Source: Progne subis subis
Taxonomy: Eukaryota > Chordata > Aves > Passeriformes > Hirundinidae
Assembly (NCBI GenBank): GCA_022316685.1
Contig: JAKJHU010000046.1
Coordinates: forward strand, 8,283,001-8,347,000
Length of the DNA stretch: 64,000 nt
Reading direction: 5' to 3'
The notes beneath the pieces are model-generated. The model had not been told where the DNA came from, did no database searches, and worked only from the letters and a program-made list of their open reading frames with translations. Below are positions 25,831-40,800 of the stretch, one piece after another. Position 1 is the first letter of the stretch; each line of letters begins with the position of its first letter. A program made the translations under genes and the position numbers.

Positions 25831-28800
25831 AGGGACCTGGCAACAGCTGCAGATGCTTATTGCACCGTGATTTTTCTACAAGACACGTCTTATAGTTGGC
25901 TTTGCCTTTTATAACCAGCTGACACGGTGCACGTAGCAGCAATAGCCACAACGTTTGACAGAAACATTTCCTAGTTTAGTATCCGCTTTTTCCTATCTGG
26001 GTGCCTTACCCTCCGTTTACAGCGCCTTCTGCAACACGGTCCGTCTTTCCGTGCTGCTGACAGCGCTGCGCTCTGTGCGGGGCTTTCAAACACAAAGCAG
26101 GAACTCGGACAAATACGCGAGAGGCAGTAAACAGGGAAAATATTTGGGCAGATAGTTTCTTGTCCAGTACCAGGTGGAAGTCTCTCATTCATCATCGTTA
26201 TGACAACGGGGAAACAAAGTGTGATTCCCCCCCCCCCCCCCGCCCCCCCGCCTAGAATAAACAAAATGGTACACTAGACCTTTCCAACGTTTTATCTTCA
26301 CAGAGTGTAATAAGTGGCATTTGAGGGAAAGAAGCATTTTCTCAGTCTGACGTAGATCAAAATTTAAAGCAAAGACTGGCAGAAGGAGAAGGTTAGCTCA
26401 TTAGTTTATGCAGTCATGAGTGAAGCTGGAAATATTTGGAGATCATTTGCCTCCGTTGAGGAGAGAGATAAGAATAGCTTTGAAACCAGTCTTTTAAAAG
26501 TTTCATTCCAAAAATGAAATATAATGCTTGGAAAGAGATGTCTTTGCTAGTGGGTGAGGAATCACAGGGAAGAAACTTGGGTAATGAGAACTGATTTAGG
26601 AAAAACGACCAAGTAAGCCTTCTTTTAGAAAGTGGAATTTATAAAGATAGAAGGAAACTAAAGGAAACTGACAGTGCTCAAGCGAATTGCAGATGAGGCA
26701 ATGATGGTTCTGTGATGGACAGATCCCCAGAGTATGTAAGTCTTGCAGGACCCTAGAGAAAATTAGTGCAATAAATAGCAAGGTATTGCATTTCATCTGT
26801 GTGGGAAAAGAAAACACCACCCTGTTTCTGAGAACGCCTCTCGCAGTATCTTTTCCAGAGGCAGCAGTCAGTGGGCTCAGCACGGAGCAGTCTGGGGCAG
26901 GTGGTATCTATCAGGTAATAGGAAGGTTCCACGTCGAAATGAGGCACAAATGACACCAAGGGCAGATCCTTTCTGAGAAACGAATTATTAGGAAGTGTTT
27001 CAGTGAGACACCTGTTTCCTGTGAGCCAGGTCCACAGGGACTGTAATGAATGCCTTTGGAACACTACTCTTCAGTTTTAGGAAGCTTGTTTTGAATTACT
27101 GATACTGTCAGCTTTGCTTTGAAATTTGGATCAATATGCTAACATGGCCAAGAAATAAATTCTGGTTGGGATGTTACATAGCAACAAGTTATATCATTGA
27201 TCACTGAATATTTTCCTGGGGAGAAATCATGACAACCTGAAAAGTACATGTTACTAGAAGATACATGGGTGTGCTTCTGGCAAGAGCATGACACTGATCT
27301 CATGTAGACAGCAGTGGAAAAAAAAAAAAAAAAACCTTATAAAATTTATCTATTTTAACATAAAAGGTGCTCATGTAGTAACTCTGATTTAGAGGTCTCT
27401 ATATATGCAGAGATTAATTAATCACTGTCTTTCTATAGATTATTCCAGCATGGAACAGTAATAAAGCAAAATCTGACGGGGGGCGGGGATTAAAGGAAAG
27501 TGAATGGAAAAAATCACAAATATAAATAAGACATATTGAGCAGCACATCAAAACCAAGAATGAAGATGACTTCAATTTGTTCATTCAGGCAGTGAAGGCA
27601 GCAAATAGAACTTAAAACAAGTAAATTAAAAGGAAGTGGAGAAAGAGGAAGTGGAGAACATCTGATGGAAAACATAGACTCTGAATTGGGGAAGATTATT
27701 TAGAGAAAGTAAAGATCTCTCAAGAAAATCTAAATTTATCAGGGCAGGCATACTACAAAGGAAGCTTTTAGTATGCCTCAGGAACAAAATAATGTGTATA
27801 GATCAATTGCTTGATCATTATGGAGGTGGACAGGGCAAGATTTTAATGATGATGCAGGACAAAACCAGGAAAGTGTTGGTTAAATACTTTTCCAAATTTG
27901 GAGGGGGTGGGGAGGAAATGAATTCTGATATGAAGGAATATTTCATGGATGTTCATGGAAGTAGTTTATTTTGTAGATTAATGTTTTGAGGTCAGTAAAG
28001 TTTAACAACAATTTGAAATTAAATGTGCCTAACACTTACTGAGAAGACCTATACACAATGATGTTCATTTTCAGCAAGCTGGAACAATATGGATATCCCT
28101 GGCAATGGGAAGGATGCTATTGTCCACCCCATATCCCAGCAGTATGATGGTGGGTATCCTGCAGAGCTATTGCTAACTTAGCTTGATATCAGTTTTATAG
28201 AAATCACTGGATAGATCACCTCAGTAACCAAGCTTTAACAGCTAGTTTGATTATATTCTTCTGGTTTTGTTGAGAATAAAACTTATCAAAGTAAGTTTCA
28301 GAATAATATTGTAGAAATGTTAGCACTGTCAAAATGGAATGAATGCATCAAAAAGGAAATTACTCATCCCAGACAGGAGCAAATGTAAGTTCATGTGGCC
28401 CCCTCGACTGAGCAGGTTGGTCTTCATCCTAGAATGGAGATAGTCCCACTTACAAGAGTCTGCAGCAAGAGCTTCAAGGAATATGTTTCTTTTGGGTTTG
28501 GAACTTGGCTGGAGAATGCACTTATAAGGAGTGGTGGGAAGTATTTCAAGTACTGGTAGATCTTTTAATCTGTCTTTGCTTTCTTGAAGGCTCTTTTCTT
28601 TACACAGTAAGTCAGCTGATTTTAAAAAAAAATAGATGTCACACAAGCCTGGTGTGATTCCCATTTGGAAAAAAAAGCCAGGCTGCATTTTATCTTATGC
28701 ATGTGGGCACTCATTGAAGTTCTAGGAAAAAAAATAAGTGTTCATAAAAGCTGAGTGGCTGTTGAATAAATCTGGGCTGTAAGTTAAGGGAATCCTGAAG

Positions 28801-31800
28801 CCTGACTCTCCTGATAGTTAAGAACAATTACACAAAAGGGGAACTGAAAGAACTGAATTCCCTGGCTGGTACTGGACAACCATGGCCTGGATTATAACTG
28901 TAGGATTGGGAAGACACTGGTCCTTTATTTTCTGACTAATTATTGGCACTTGTTTTATTTTCCAGAGGGAAAAAATGTTGTTAAAAAGGGTAAATATGAA
29001 TACCTTCCATGTTTAAACTTCTTCACAATAGATGCACTTCTGATGTTGTTCTGATTGCAAGTCTCCCTATGACTCTCTAGCAAAGAATGAACTAATGGAT
29101 TAAGACCTGGAGAACAATAGACCTCAAAAATAGTTATCAAAGGAAATAACCATGAAACAGCTGTGTTTTCAGAGGTATTCTGCAAAAGGCCTAATGGCAT
29201 TAGACATCTCCAATAATGATCTAAAAAGCATAAAATCACTGCTGATCTGCAGATGGAGTTTGTCAGTGCTGGGAGGACCAGTACAAATACCAATCAAGTC
29301 AGAGGAAAAAGTCTAAAGAAGCCAAGAGTGGTTGGAAAGATAAAGAGCAAATAAAAGGCTTTAAGCCAAGCTTGTAAAAGCACAGCTAATGTGACTTTGT
29401 GAGGAAAATTTGACATTCAAACACTGAATAGACCAGAAAGATTTCCAGACAATGTTGTTCAGAAAAAAAAAATATGTAGAGGTGTGTGCATGTATGTGAT
29501 ATGTCTATAAATATATATATATGGCTAGGACAGCCATAACCCAGAGGTTTTGGGTTCTTCATTACCATGGAGGGAGAAGGTCAACTTTATTGTGGCCAGT
29601 GCAATCTATTTGCCCCTTGACTTGTAATTACAAGAAGTATATAGAAAACCCTTGAGGAATTTCTAGAGGAGAAAGAATAAGTTTAGGAGGCTGAACTCCT
29701 GAAAAGCAAAGGGTTACAGAAGCTATAATAATTTATAATCTTTTTGGTTTTACCTAAGTTGCATAACTGGCATAGTGTGGTGCAAAAGTATCATGCTTAC
29801 ATTCCTTCTTTTCCTAAAACATTTTTCCACCTGTGGGTTTGATAGCAGCTAGGAAATAAAACTTTTGGGTTAATGCCCTCTGGGTAGGTATTTTATACTT
29901 TCTTACTAGTCCAACGCCCAATAACAGTGTTCCACAGAGCTGGATGTGGTTGGAAGTGTGTTGAGACAGGAGCTGAGTTCTCAGCTTAGAAATCATCTGT
30001 TCAAGGTAGTTAAGATGTGGTTAAAGATGGAAGGGTTTAGGCTGAATTTTGGGATGAAGTAGGTGATACTGAAATTATTTTGGAGAGCCACCTCATAAAG
30101 GATTAGTATTGCTTCAGGCTAATCAAATTTAAATTGTAAAATTTTAGATCCTGTTCACAAGAGAAGCACCCCAGTTAGTTTTCTGAAAGCTGAGTTAGAT
30201 GGGTACTACTTATAAAACTCTATTATTATTTTGTCATCTAGGTGTGAGATCTGGCTTTACGTTTCAACTCATTGGAAACCTCCCTTTCCTGAGCAGAGCT
30301 GAAGATTTATGGCAGGCATTTCCATCAGTGTGTCCCAGCCACAGAACTGTTGCTAGAATGCTCACATAGAGAACAGCAGAGCCTAATGAATCTTGCTGCT
30401 GAAAGAGAAAAGGCACCCGACCTTGTCTCTAGCCTCGTTCCTTTTATTCTGTGATGACTTTCAGTTTGTCTAACTCAAAAGTCAACACCGGCCCAAGCAA
30501 GAGAACAGAAGGGGGGTAAGGGTAAAAGTCACTTTCATGAAAGTTATTGGGAGGTGCTGGAGGAAAATCTTCACTGCAACACAAAGAGAGCCATGAAACA
30601 AGCTCTGTGCTCTGAAACACTGCATTAGCAGTACAAATTAAGAAATTAGTTAAGGGGAAAAGTGCGAGAGACCAGATGGAAGAGAACAGAGTCAGCTAAG
30701 TGCACACTGAACTAATTCATCCGCTCACATCATCCCATGCATTTGCTGCCCCCAAATGTGGAAAATGCTGCAAAGATCTGTTTCCCAGCCTGCTCTTTGG
30801 GCTCCTTGTCCCTCTGCCCCTAGTGCTGCACTGGCTGATGCAGACAGTGTAATGGTCAGTGCTGTCACTGTTCTGTTGGTGCTTAGCTGCCACCAGCAAT
30901 GCCACAACTCTGCCTATCATGGTTCTTATCTGAAACCTTTGGGCCCCATATCTGTCCAGTCCAGCTTGGGAAGAGCTTTCAGTGACGATCTGCAGAGCCA
31001 CTTCTCTGTCTTCCTTCACACTGCCTTTCAAATTCCCTTTGTGCTGTCAACACAGGGGTTAAGTTCCTAGTATGAACAGATATGCATCCATCAGTCTGGC
31101 CCGTGCTGTTCTATGCTGAATGCTACAACTCTTCTGACCAAAAAGTAACCCTGTGACTGATTTACAGGCTGGGACTTGCACCTTTGAGCAAATATTTTTA
31201 TGTTGCTTTAGTAGAAGTTAAAGGCTCTTAGTTTGACTTGTATTCTCTCCTTTGTTTCTGATCCTCCTGAGAATCCTGGCTCTGATCACAAATCATAGTG
31301 AATGCCAGAGTGTTCTTGATGGAGAGGATGCAAAGAAAATGGACCTATTTTTACAAAGGAATGAGATTTAGTGGGTGGGGTTTTTTTCATTTACTGTCTT
31401 CAACCTCTCAACTAAAGCTCAAACCATCCCTGGCCTTTGAGCTCTGTGTGGTGACTAGAAAATGTGAGTCAGCAGCTCAGGACTCAGAAACCACTTCAGC
31501 CTCTCGGTTCACAGCACTGTCACAATCTGCTTGTAGGGGCTCCCCGGAGAGACACAGGACAGGCTGGTTCAGCTACTGTGGTTTCTACCCTTCACCACAA
31601 GTCACACTGCAGCTGGGGGCAGGGGAGGCAGCAGCATCTCCACCTTCCTCCCTGGGCTTAGCAAGAAGGGGTAGACTCCTCCAAAAGTGTGGGATGGAGG
31701 GAATTTGGAGTCCTTTCAGTACAGCTAATGGATGGAAACATCCAGAGTGCATGGCAGAGCCCAGGGAGCAGGCATGCAGTGAGAGGAAAGGTGGAGCTGC

Positions 31801-34800
31801 TTTGTGGCGGGTGGATTTGGTGGTGGGAACAGGTAATGGAATGGGATTTGTTCCTCTGCTGAAAACTCCCTCCTTGCTCTTTGCCAGAATGGGAGTGGGC
31901 AGCTCCTGCCAGGGAGAACATCTGCTCTTTGCCACAATCAGCCCCTAGCTGCTGGCTCCAGATTCTTTAGGGAAATGCACTGAAAATCTGCAGTTTTGTC
32001 TTGAATTGAATGCGCCAAATAAGTTGATCTAAAGCTTCTATATATTTAGTCTCCCTTCACTGAGATAATATAGGAAGCTTACTGTTTGTCAGCTTTGTTT
32101 GAGAGTGCAGTAAACATGAACACAGCGGAAGCCAGAAAGAACTTTATTCTGGTAAATCTAGTGGTCAGGCTCTTGTTTACAATACTTACAAAATACTGTG
32201 ACCAAAAACATGAAAGCCATTAAGAAAAGAAGAAATGAATTTTCCATCAGAGTTCTTTAGAATTTATTCTGTCATTGACTAAAGAGAATTAGGACCGTAT
32301 TTGAAAGGTGGAACTATGGCATAAGACAGAGGTAGGATAGTCCCTTTTTGTGGCAGAGAAAACAGCAGTTAAGCAAACTGTGAAACAAAACCCCTGCATT
32401 TCATCTTAAAAATAGTGGTTTACAATAGAACCTGGCCCCATGCTATGAACTCCTTGTTAAAGACAGTAATTTCACAGTTGCTTTTTAGGTTACAAAGCGT
32501 GTTTCCGCTACAGAAACCAGTAATTTCTCTACCAATTTAAGAATCTTCAATCCTGTGGCCACTTGGCACATAAGACTATTAACTGGATCCCATAGGCCTT
32601 GCTGGGAAGAGATGTCCTTCTTTAAATAGAGATTTGGTGAACTTCTTTTGTCTCTCTATTTCTCAGGAGACTGTAACCATAAATTTACACATCTCAGGAA
32701 TTTTTTTGTGCAGTGTAGCAGTTAGTCTTCCGTTTATTGGCATCTTTATAATGTAGTAATGAATGCTTAACTCTGCTGGTTTCTCCTTCCTCCATCCCTA
32801 AAGTTAGTCTGCAGGAAGGAGACAAAGGACATTCCTCCATGGGACTCTGATGCCTATATTGCTCTTTTCCAGCATGTTTCTTCTAACCTAAATAACATTT
32901 TCAAATTTTATTCCCTGTCTTTAAAGTTGTAGCAGAACTGGATAGAAATTGTAGCATGAGTCATGTGTGTACTTTACTGGACCATTAATCTCCAAATTGT
33001 TGTTAGTCTGGCAGAACATCAGAGCATATATCAAAATGATGGAAGATGAATTTAAGAGTAGCTGTAGCCAAAGTGTGCTGCTCTTTCCCTGGACCTTGGG
33101 AATTCTGCCTCTCTGCAGGAGGGAGTGTGCTGCAACCCCTGGTCCAGGAGAGCTACCCAGGCGAGTGGATGAGCATTGGGATGTCTGCTGTTCTCTTATG
33201 CTTTTTCATCATGGGGGAATAAGGCTAATGGTGCTGACCTCTGTAAACTCCTTGGCGATGTATGGGTGAAAAGCACTGTGTCAAATTTAAGTGTAATGAG
33301 TTGTTTTTAGGGAAAGGCTGACAGAAGTAAGATGAGGCCTCCAGTATTACCTGTTTTGTATTTAGTTTCCCATATGATGTGGGCAGACAGTGCTGCTGAG
33401 AGCTGGAGTCACCTGTGGAGGCCACAGAGCCAAGGGGAGCTTGGCAAAGTTGGGAAAGTAGTGAGAGAGTCCTGGCCTTGCTTGGTGTCTGTGTGCTGGG
33501 AGGAGGCTGGACTTGTAAGAACGTGACACGAGAAAATGTGTGTGCAAAAAGCCTCCTTGTGGGTGCTGTGGTTCTGCTCTGGGATAAAGTCCTGCCTCAC
33601 AGGAGCTTAATGGGAGAAGCTGATGTTAATGGCAGCCTTGCCCTGCAATCCTGGATACAGGAACAGTTCCAGGTCTCGGCTACCCTGTGGCAATGTCTCA
33701 CCCCGTACTGTCACAGGGAGCTGCTCAGCAGGTGACACGGGCTGAGTGGTCGGTATTGATAACCAAGGATGTGACTGACTGCACGAAAACCGGGTAAGTG
33801 CTGAAAAATGTGTTTGTGACAAGTCTGCCTGCCTGTGCCCTGATAAGCCTCACATGGATGGCTTGTCAGGAAAAGGCCTGGGTGCTGATAAAGCCTCTGT
33901 GCAGATGAGTCCTTGAGGACCAGAAGCGCTCAAATAACAGATGGATCACAGTAAACTCACAGCATATCCTCTGTGCAAGTTGTCCTTCTCTCCCGGCAAG
34001 CAGACAGACAGTGGGAGCTAAGGTACCCAAAATAAGGGGGAGAAAAAGGCACGGAGCAGCCACCTGTTCTAGATAAAAGGGATTTCCAGGCAAAAGGATC
34101 ACCCTGTAGTCACCATTAACTCCTGAAGATGGAAAAAGACCTGCTCAAGAAATTGTAGCTTGTCACTGAAGAGAACCCAAGAGGTGCAGTGAGAATTTGG
34201 CATTTGGCACACTTGGTCTCATCTCACACAGGATCCTGCTGGAGCACCTCGATGAGCTTGGTGCCTGTGAGTATGGGGGGAGTGAGCGTGGGTGAGAAAA
34301 TGAGACCAAAAAGATTTTTTGAAATGAACACTGTCTTCCTGTTTGCATGCACAAGGTCATGCACTATTGCTGCATTAATTTGCTTTATGGTAGCTACATT
34401 GAAAACGTCTCCATTCTTAAAAAAAGCTTTCACGTATTTTTTTCATTTTTAACTGCTAAGACCATCAGAGTTTAAGACGCTTTTGCTTTGGTGTGATCAG
34501 TGTACCAAAAGTATACTCAGGCCTAAGTTGAGCTGTAAGAGCTCTAAGGGCTGAAAAATACTGGATAAAAATATCAGACAAAACAGGAGGGCAAGGAAAC
34601 TTCTCAGATGCTTCCAGTGCAAAACTGAAACTGCTCCCGAGCACTTGGACTTCACCGTTCCCACCCAAAGTAAGTTGACTTCCCACATGCCTGCGTAAAG
34701 GATGAGCAGGTCATGGCCCAGGAAGAGTCCTACTGCTGAGGGTCATCTGAATAAGACTGCTGTGGGAGCCCAGCCAGTTTATAAATGGATTTAAGGCTAG

Positions 34801-37800
34801 GGTTCCCACATCTTCTCTGAGGAGACAGCCCCAAAGAGTTACTGTACAGCTCCTATTTCTGCTTCAGCTGCTAGCTTTCATTTCCATATTTCACATCTCT
34901 TTATGTGAGCCCCATCTCTTTGGGATCAAATCCTGCTTTCAGTGTTGTTAGCCTTATGAGCATCTGAAGTTTGAGTTATTTTTCTCTTGTTTGTCTTTTT
35001 CTGAGTTTGTTTCCTGTATAAGATGGTGGTTTCCATAGATACCTTGTACATAATTTATCTCTCCTTCCTGGACATGCAGTTCCTCCCAATGAATTGCACA
35101 ACAATTTGCCATATCTGCTTGAGGCCTTGGTTTCTTTATCCATATCACTGCTATACTGAACATTTTAGCACTGTTGTTCAAACATATCATCTTGATAAGC
35201 TGCCTTGTTCTCTTTACACGACTTTCGATTCCACATGATGGAACCCTTGTCCAGCCAGTTTTAAATTCAAAAATGGTAGATTTCATGTCTATTTTAGGAT
35301 TTTGTTCTGATAGTTGTTGGAAACTTTAGCTCAGCTTTTCTCTGCTATGGGTAACTATGGTTAAACAGAACAGAGTTTTGTTATTTTTGTTCCCCTCCCC
35401 CCCCCGCCCTTGAGAAATGTTATCAAAGAACAAAGTCTGGCAACATGTCCAGGATTGGTATGCTTCTCAATGAGAGCTGAGACAGCAGTGACGTTGTTCT
35501 TTCAGACAGCTCTAGCGTGACTTTTCTCTCTTTATCCTGTCTCCACCTTGTCCCAAAGGAAAGCATTTGTCCTGGACTGCAGAGGTAGGTGCTAATGTGA
35601 CTCACTGCTTGGTGTATAGTGGTGAGGAATTTAAGCACTATCAGTCTCCCCAACCCCTAACAAACAAAGAAAAATCTGGACATGGTGTGAGTTAGTGCTT
35701 TCCTGGGTGTGTTTTGCTCTTATCAGGCTATTCAATGCACAAGTGGGGCTGTTCTGCTGATTCAGCATCACAAGAAATTATGCCAGGGCAGCTCCAGGCC
35801 ACCCTTAAGGAATTACAAAGGAGACCATTAGAGTCACAAGTTTTCTCTTTAGCTGATTTATAAATGGATCTGTTTTCTTTCTTGCTCATGTCCCAGAGCT
35901 GTTAATAAATAACCTTTTCAATGTCCCTGCTCCTGCAGGAGATGTGAGGAAAATGTGTGCTCATGTGAACTTGCTGCAAGCTCTGCAGCTGGACTGGAAG
36001 TTTGGCTTTGGTTTGAGCTTGAGCCATCAAGCCATCAAACCTCCCATCCCAAGCCAGATGAGAACATGTAGAACGAGGGTGGGAAACAGAGTGGCTCCAG
36101 GGAAGCAGCAGAGCTGTGTCTCCTATTCACATGGGCCCAGAAAAGAAGGATAGGCTGCTGTCACTGTCCCCGTGTACCCATGTTGCCTTATCCAAAATAT
36201 TTCATGTTTGTATTTTGAAATATTTGAGGAAAGAATAGTGGGGAGAGGGAAGATTAATGGGGGCACACAAATTGAAGGCCAAACTACGGCATGATTATAA
36301 ATGGGTTTCTTTTCATGAGCCTAATTCTTCTCTCAGGATTCACTGCACATCCCATTAATAAGTAATCTGAACTTTAGAGATTAAAAGCATCCTGTGCCAG
36401 CCCATTCATCCAGCAAAACATCTTTGCTGCTTTGTTACATGTCAGCATGAGGCTCCAGCCTTTTCAAAGTGCTCCTTTGGCCGTGGAAATTTAGATTCAT
36501 GTTTGCCTTATTACCTTTGTAACTTCCGAGAAGTATTTCTTCCCTTACGCTCAGGAACTTTGTCAAGGCCTGTGTCCCGCAATAGCCTTTGATCCCATGT
36601 TCCTTGCCATTGGTTGTCACTAAAAATACCGCAGGGTAATTTGTTTCCTGCTATTTGAAATGGAAATTGTAGCAGCATGAGGAACAGAGAATTATATTCA
36701 TGCCAAATATCATGAGCTGAATTCTCCTCATGGTTTGTGGGAATCCTAGTTATTAAAGCTGACCTCTAAGAAATCAGTATATTTTTCCACAAGGCCTAGA
36801 TAGTGGATGTGCTCCTCAGCAAGAGAAAGTGTTCCAGCTGTTCCTTGTCCCATGCTCTGCAATGAGGAAAGGAGATCTCGGTGCTGACAGCTGGAGGTAA
36901 AGGGGTGAGTTGGGAAGTGTTTAAGCAGAGTGCTATCCTTTTTTGTGCACGCAGCTCTAGCCCTGGCCTGCTGAAAGGAGGCAGCAGGGCTGCTGCCCTG
37001 CCTGGGTAGCAGGGAGCTTTTTGCTTCATCTGCTAGGATTAGTTGCAAAGGGGAGGTGCTTACAGTGTTCTCTGCTGCAAACGGATGCTATGCATGTTGA
37101 GGGAGGAAAAACTCACTGGGTACCTTATATGACTGAGAAATGCTGATCTAAGACAGCAAATCGTTGTGCAGGAAATCACAGTATTAAGTGTTACAAATGG
37201 GCCAGGAGACCAGCTCCTTTTTAAAGGCTTTTATTAAGGACAGCTCTGGGTGGGGAACTCGAGGGGTCACGCACACCACCGCTGCTCCTGATGGACAACA
37301 CGGAGGAGGAGGTGGTTCAGTTTTGCCACCCGGCAGAACTGGGGCTTCCGTCCTCACGAGAGTCTCTGGGAAGACAATGATGGCTCAAAGTCTTGGGGTG
37401 TCCTTCTGGTCAAGAACTACCGGGTCATGGTGACGACACAAGACTGGCTCTAGTTGATGATCCAAGGTTCCGTACCGTTTTGCCAGGCCAGAGTTGTTAT
37501 TTCCAGTCCTCAGTTGTCTGGTGGCTCATCATCTCTGGGGGTCTTTTGAGCCCAGTGTATCTTAATTTGCATATGGATACGTCCTTGGGCGCAGCGTCTC
37601 CTGGGAGCAGAGGCAGGTGACGCTCGACGGAAAGGGAGTACAGCATAGAGTAGGGAGTAGGGGTACGAACAAACAAGTTTTTGCCCATGAACTATTAAAC
37701 TTAGAACAGTAATTTTAACAGTAACTAAGAGCTCACATCTTAGGAATTTATTTCTTACATTAAGTGGTGGCACAGCCTGGGTTTATGCATAATCCCAGGA

Positions 37801-40800
37801 ACAGTTAGGCACTGCAGCTTGAAGTGGAACTGCTGTGGGATGGGCATCACCCCCAGGGGCCTCTGCTGATGCTGCACCAGCTTGGAACAGTGTTTGTGTG
37901 TCTGTGATCAGTCTCCAATGGTTTCTGGTCCTGAATGGGAAGTGAAACTTCAGGAGAAATGCTGATTATTTTTCTGTGCAGAAATCATCAGGCGGCACAG
38001 GCAGCGGCTCCACGTGCTGACATGTGGCACTTTGGGCAGCTGTGCTGTTTATTTTGGAAAGCAGGGAAGGGAGCCCCTGAAAGCTGTATCATGTTATTCA
38101 ACACACAAGGTGATCCCAGGAATCTACAGTTCAGAGAAAAACATCCTCAAGGTGTACTGAGAGGCTGGGTGGCCTCAGCCCCTTCAAGGCAGGAAAGGTT
38201 GTCAGTGGAGAGGGCAACCAGGAAAGCTGGTGACTGCTGGGGTTGTGTTTGACACCACTGGCAGTCAAAGCGTGCTGGGTGCAGAGCAGCCTGTGGGTTA
38301 CGGGGTATTTGGATCTCTTTCCTCTGCAGTCATTCCCCATCAGAACCTCCTGTGGGGCGTTGCAGCGTTCACAAAGCTCAGGACTTTTTGTTCTCCAGGA
38401 AGTGTCTAAACTTGCTGGCCCAACATGGGTGTTGAAGAGGGGAGTGGCTGTTCTGGAGGCTGTTTCCTCCCTTTTTTTCATGATAACCTGTACATCCCCC
38501 TCATGTGTGGGTGGTTGATGGACACAGGAAACGGTGGGCTGTACTGGTTGGTGATGTGACTTACACATCACCCATCTTCCAGTGTAAGCAGTGGTCCTGC
38601 TGGCTTCAGTAACAATAAAAATTAAATAGTTGTACACAATAGCTGCCTGGGGCTGAACTGGGAGCAAGAGACCAAAGCAATTGAAGATTAGTGCCTGTTG
38701 CCAGCCAAGATGCTGGAGACAGAGAAGGGCATGGCTCTCTCTAGAGGGACAAGAAAAGATGATACGATGGTGGATTTCAGTGAAAGATGAGGCAATTTCT
38801 CAGAACTGAGGGTGACCATCTCACAATTTGCAATACATTATTTCCAGCTCAAGAGAAACATATGTTGAACACAGTCTCAAGAGAAAAGGAGGAATTTCTT
38901 TGAGAGTTTTGAATTATTATAAAAGTAATGCACACTTATTCTATGTCAACAATATCTAGTAGCTCTTAAAAGAAGAAACATCACAAAATAAAAATACTTG
39001 AGTTGAATCAGCAGAGTATTTAAAATGTGGAAATAAGAGTGCTAATAAGAAGCAGCCCATTCTCTTCTTATTTCATTCCACAAAAGCCATAAATCAACGG
39101 TTGAAAGTTATGTTAATTTGAAAATAATTAGATCTTCTAAAGATGCATATTCAGAGGCGAACAAGGGAAGATTAAACTATGCAAATTTAAAGTCAGAAAG
39201 TGTAAAAGATGGTCAAAAGGAGCATAAGGAAAAAAATCATGGCCATAGAGTTAAGAAGAGAAAGAAGAATGTAAGGATCTCGAGCACAAGTGGAAGCCTG
39301 GCAGCACCGTTGGGCCACTGCAAGTCTGAGTATTCAAACTATCAATAATGACAAAGCTGAAAGGTGTCACTGCTTGATGCATCTTTTTTTTTTTTTCCCC
39401 AAAAAAGTCAAACAAATGCCTTCACATCATGTGACAGTCAAGCATACTCAAGCAATAATTTAACTGGTAAGCTGGGGAAGAGGGCAAGCCCCCCCCTTGA
39501 GCTCACTGGATATTTTCTGATGAAACTTCAAGCTTTGTGGGTAACAGTAATAAAACTTCCCCAGTTAAAACGTAGCTTTGATTGCTAGTGGCAAATTAAT
39601 ACCAGAGGTTTCCTGCCATGAAACTGATGTAACTGATAACAGTTTTCTCTTCTGATTTGAAAAACCTCTTTGACGTGAGAATCGTAAAGAAATGAGTATG
39701 AGTACAAGTAGGATACAGGCTTAGAAGTCCAGTAAACAGCACAGAAATGTGAAAAATAACTATCTAAAAATCATTGTGTCAGCAGCATCCTGCCACTTGC
39801 TGGTTGTATTTAAGACTATTGAGTATCTGGGTCTGATTGCTGTGATGCAAGTCAGAAAAATATCTTCCTGCAGAGAGATTATTTAATGGGGAAGAGTTGG
39901 TGGGGCCAATGTATAACACCAGGGAGGTGGGCTGTGAGGCCAGGGTGGGAGGGGGTGTGAGTGCCTTGCAGAGAGCCGGGGAGGCTGAGCACCATCCCCA
40001 GCTCTGCGCCCTGGGAAGGTCTCTGACAGGGGAACCTGCCTGGTGCACAGGTGGCTGGGGCACTTGTTGGTGTGGCAGTCTGGGCCACTGGGGCTCATGG
40101 CCAGAACCCCTGGCCATCACGTCTCAGCAGTAACTGCGCCGCAGAGCCACAAAGCCCCTCTGTGCTGCGGGCAGCTGTGCAGCGGAGACAAGGGCCCGTG
40201 TGCTCCTGCTGCTTTGTGTCCATCTCCTGCTACTAGCGCTCAGCTTTTGCTGCCCCCAGCACCCAGCAGCTCTCCAGGATTTTCACATGCTTTTCCTTTT
40301 TCCGAGAAAAGAGGGCTCATTCAATGTGTCTTGTGCAATTTCTCCGTGTTGTATCCCAGCCACAACACTAAAAGCAGCAAAAGGATGAGGTACTCCCACA
40401 CCATGCAGTGCTGCACATATGGATAGCATACAGCAGGGTGGTTGCTGTGGCTGAATTATGTCTGAACAAAACCTGGAGCTTTGTTGGGCAAAGGAGGGAG
40501 CCCCTTTGGGCATCTGCATCTGTATCCCACAGGGAGAGCGTATGCACTGCGTTGGCTTTGCTGACAACATAGCTTATGAGTGCATTGTCCTTTTTTGCTG
40601 ACTCCCCTCCTTCTGAACCAAGGAAATGGAACTGGGAGAAAATCCTGGAGCCACCCTCATCCTGAGGCAGGATTGGCTACACCAGCGCTGGCAGATAGAA
40701 TTGTCACTTCTCTGAAGACAACTCATGAGCCTTCTTTACTCCTCTTTTTTGTAAACTCAGCAATTCCAGTTCCTTCAGTTTTTCCTCACAGGTCAAGCTT

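Noticed and set aside
25140..25870. Several 120-180-residue frames in the ENTPD1 CpG island
   Set aside because: They are low-complexity Arg/Gly/Pro readings, open on both strands because stop codons are rare in GC-rich DNA.
31298..31948. 216-residue plus-strand frame in ENTPD1 intron 1
   Set aside because: There is no domain, signal peptide or repeat. Equally long frames occur on the other strand, and splice sites are not convincing.
34224..34433. 69-residue minus-strand frame with a rather protein-like composition
   Set aside because: It begins at GTG rather than ATG, has no recognised family and no clear splice sites. I could not support it as an exon or a retrocopy.
38131..38667. 178-residue minus-strand frame near the LTR, considered as retroviral remnant
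   Set aside because: No reverse transcriptase, protease, gag or envelope motif was seen, and it lies outside the LTR boundaries.
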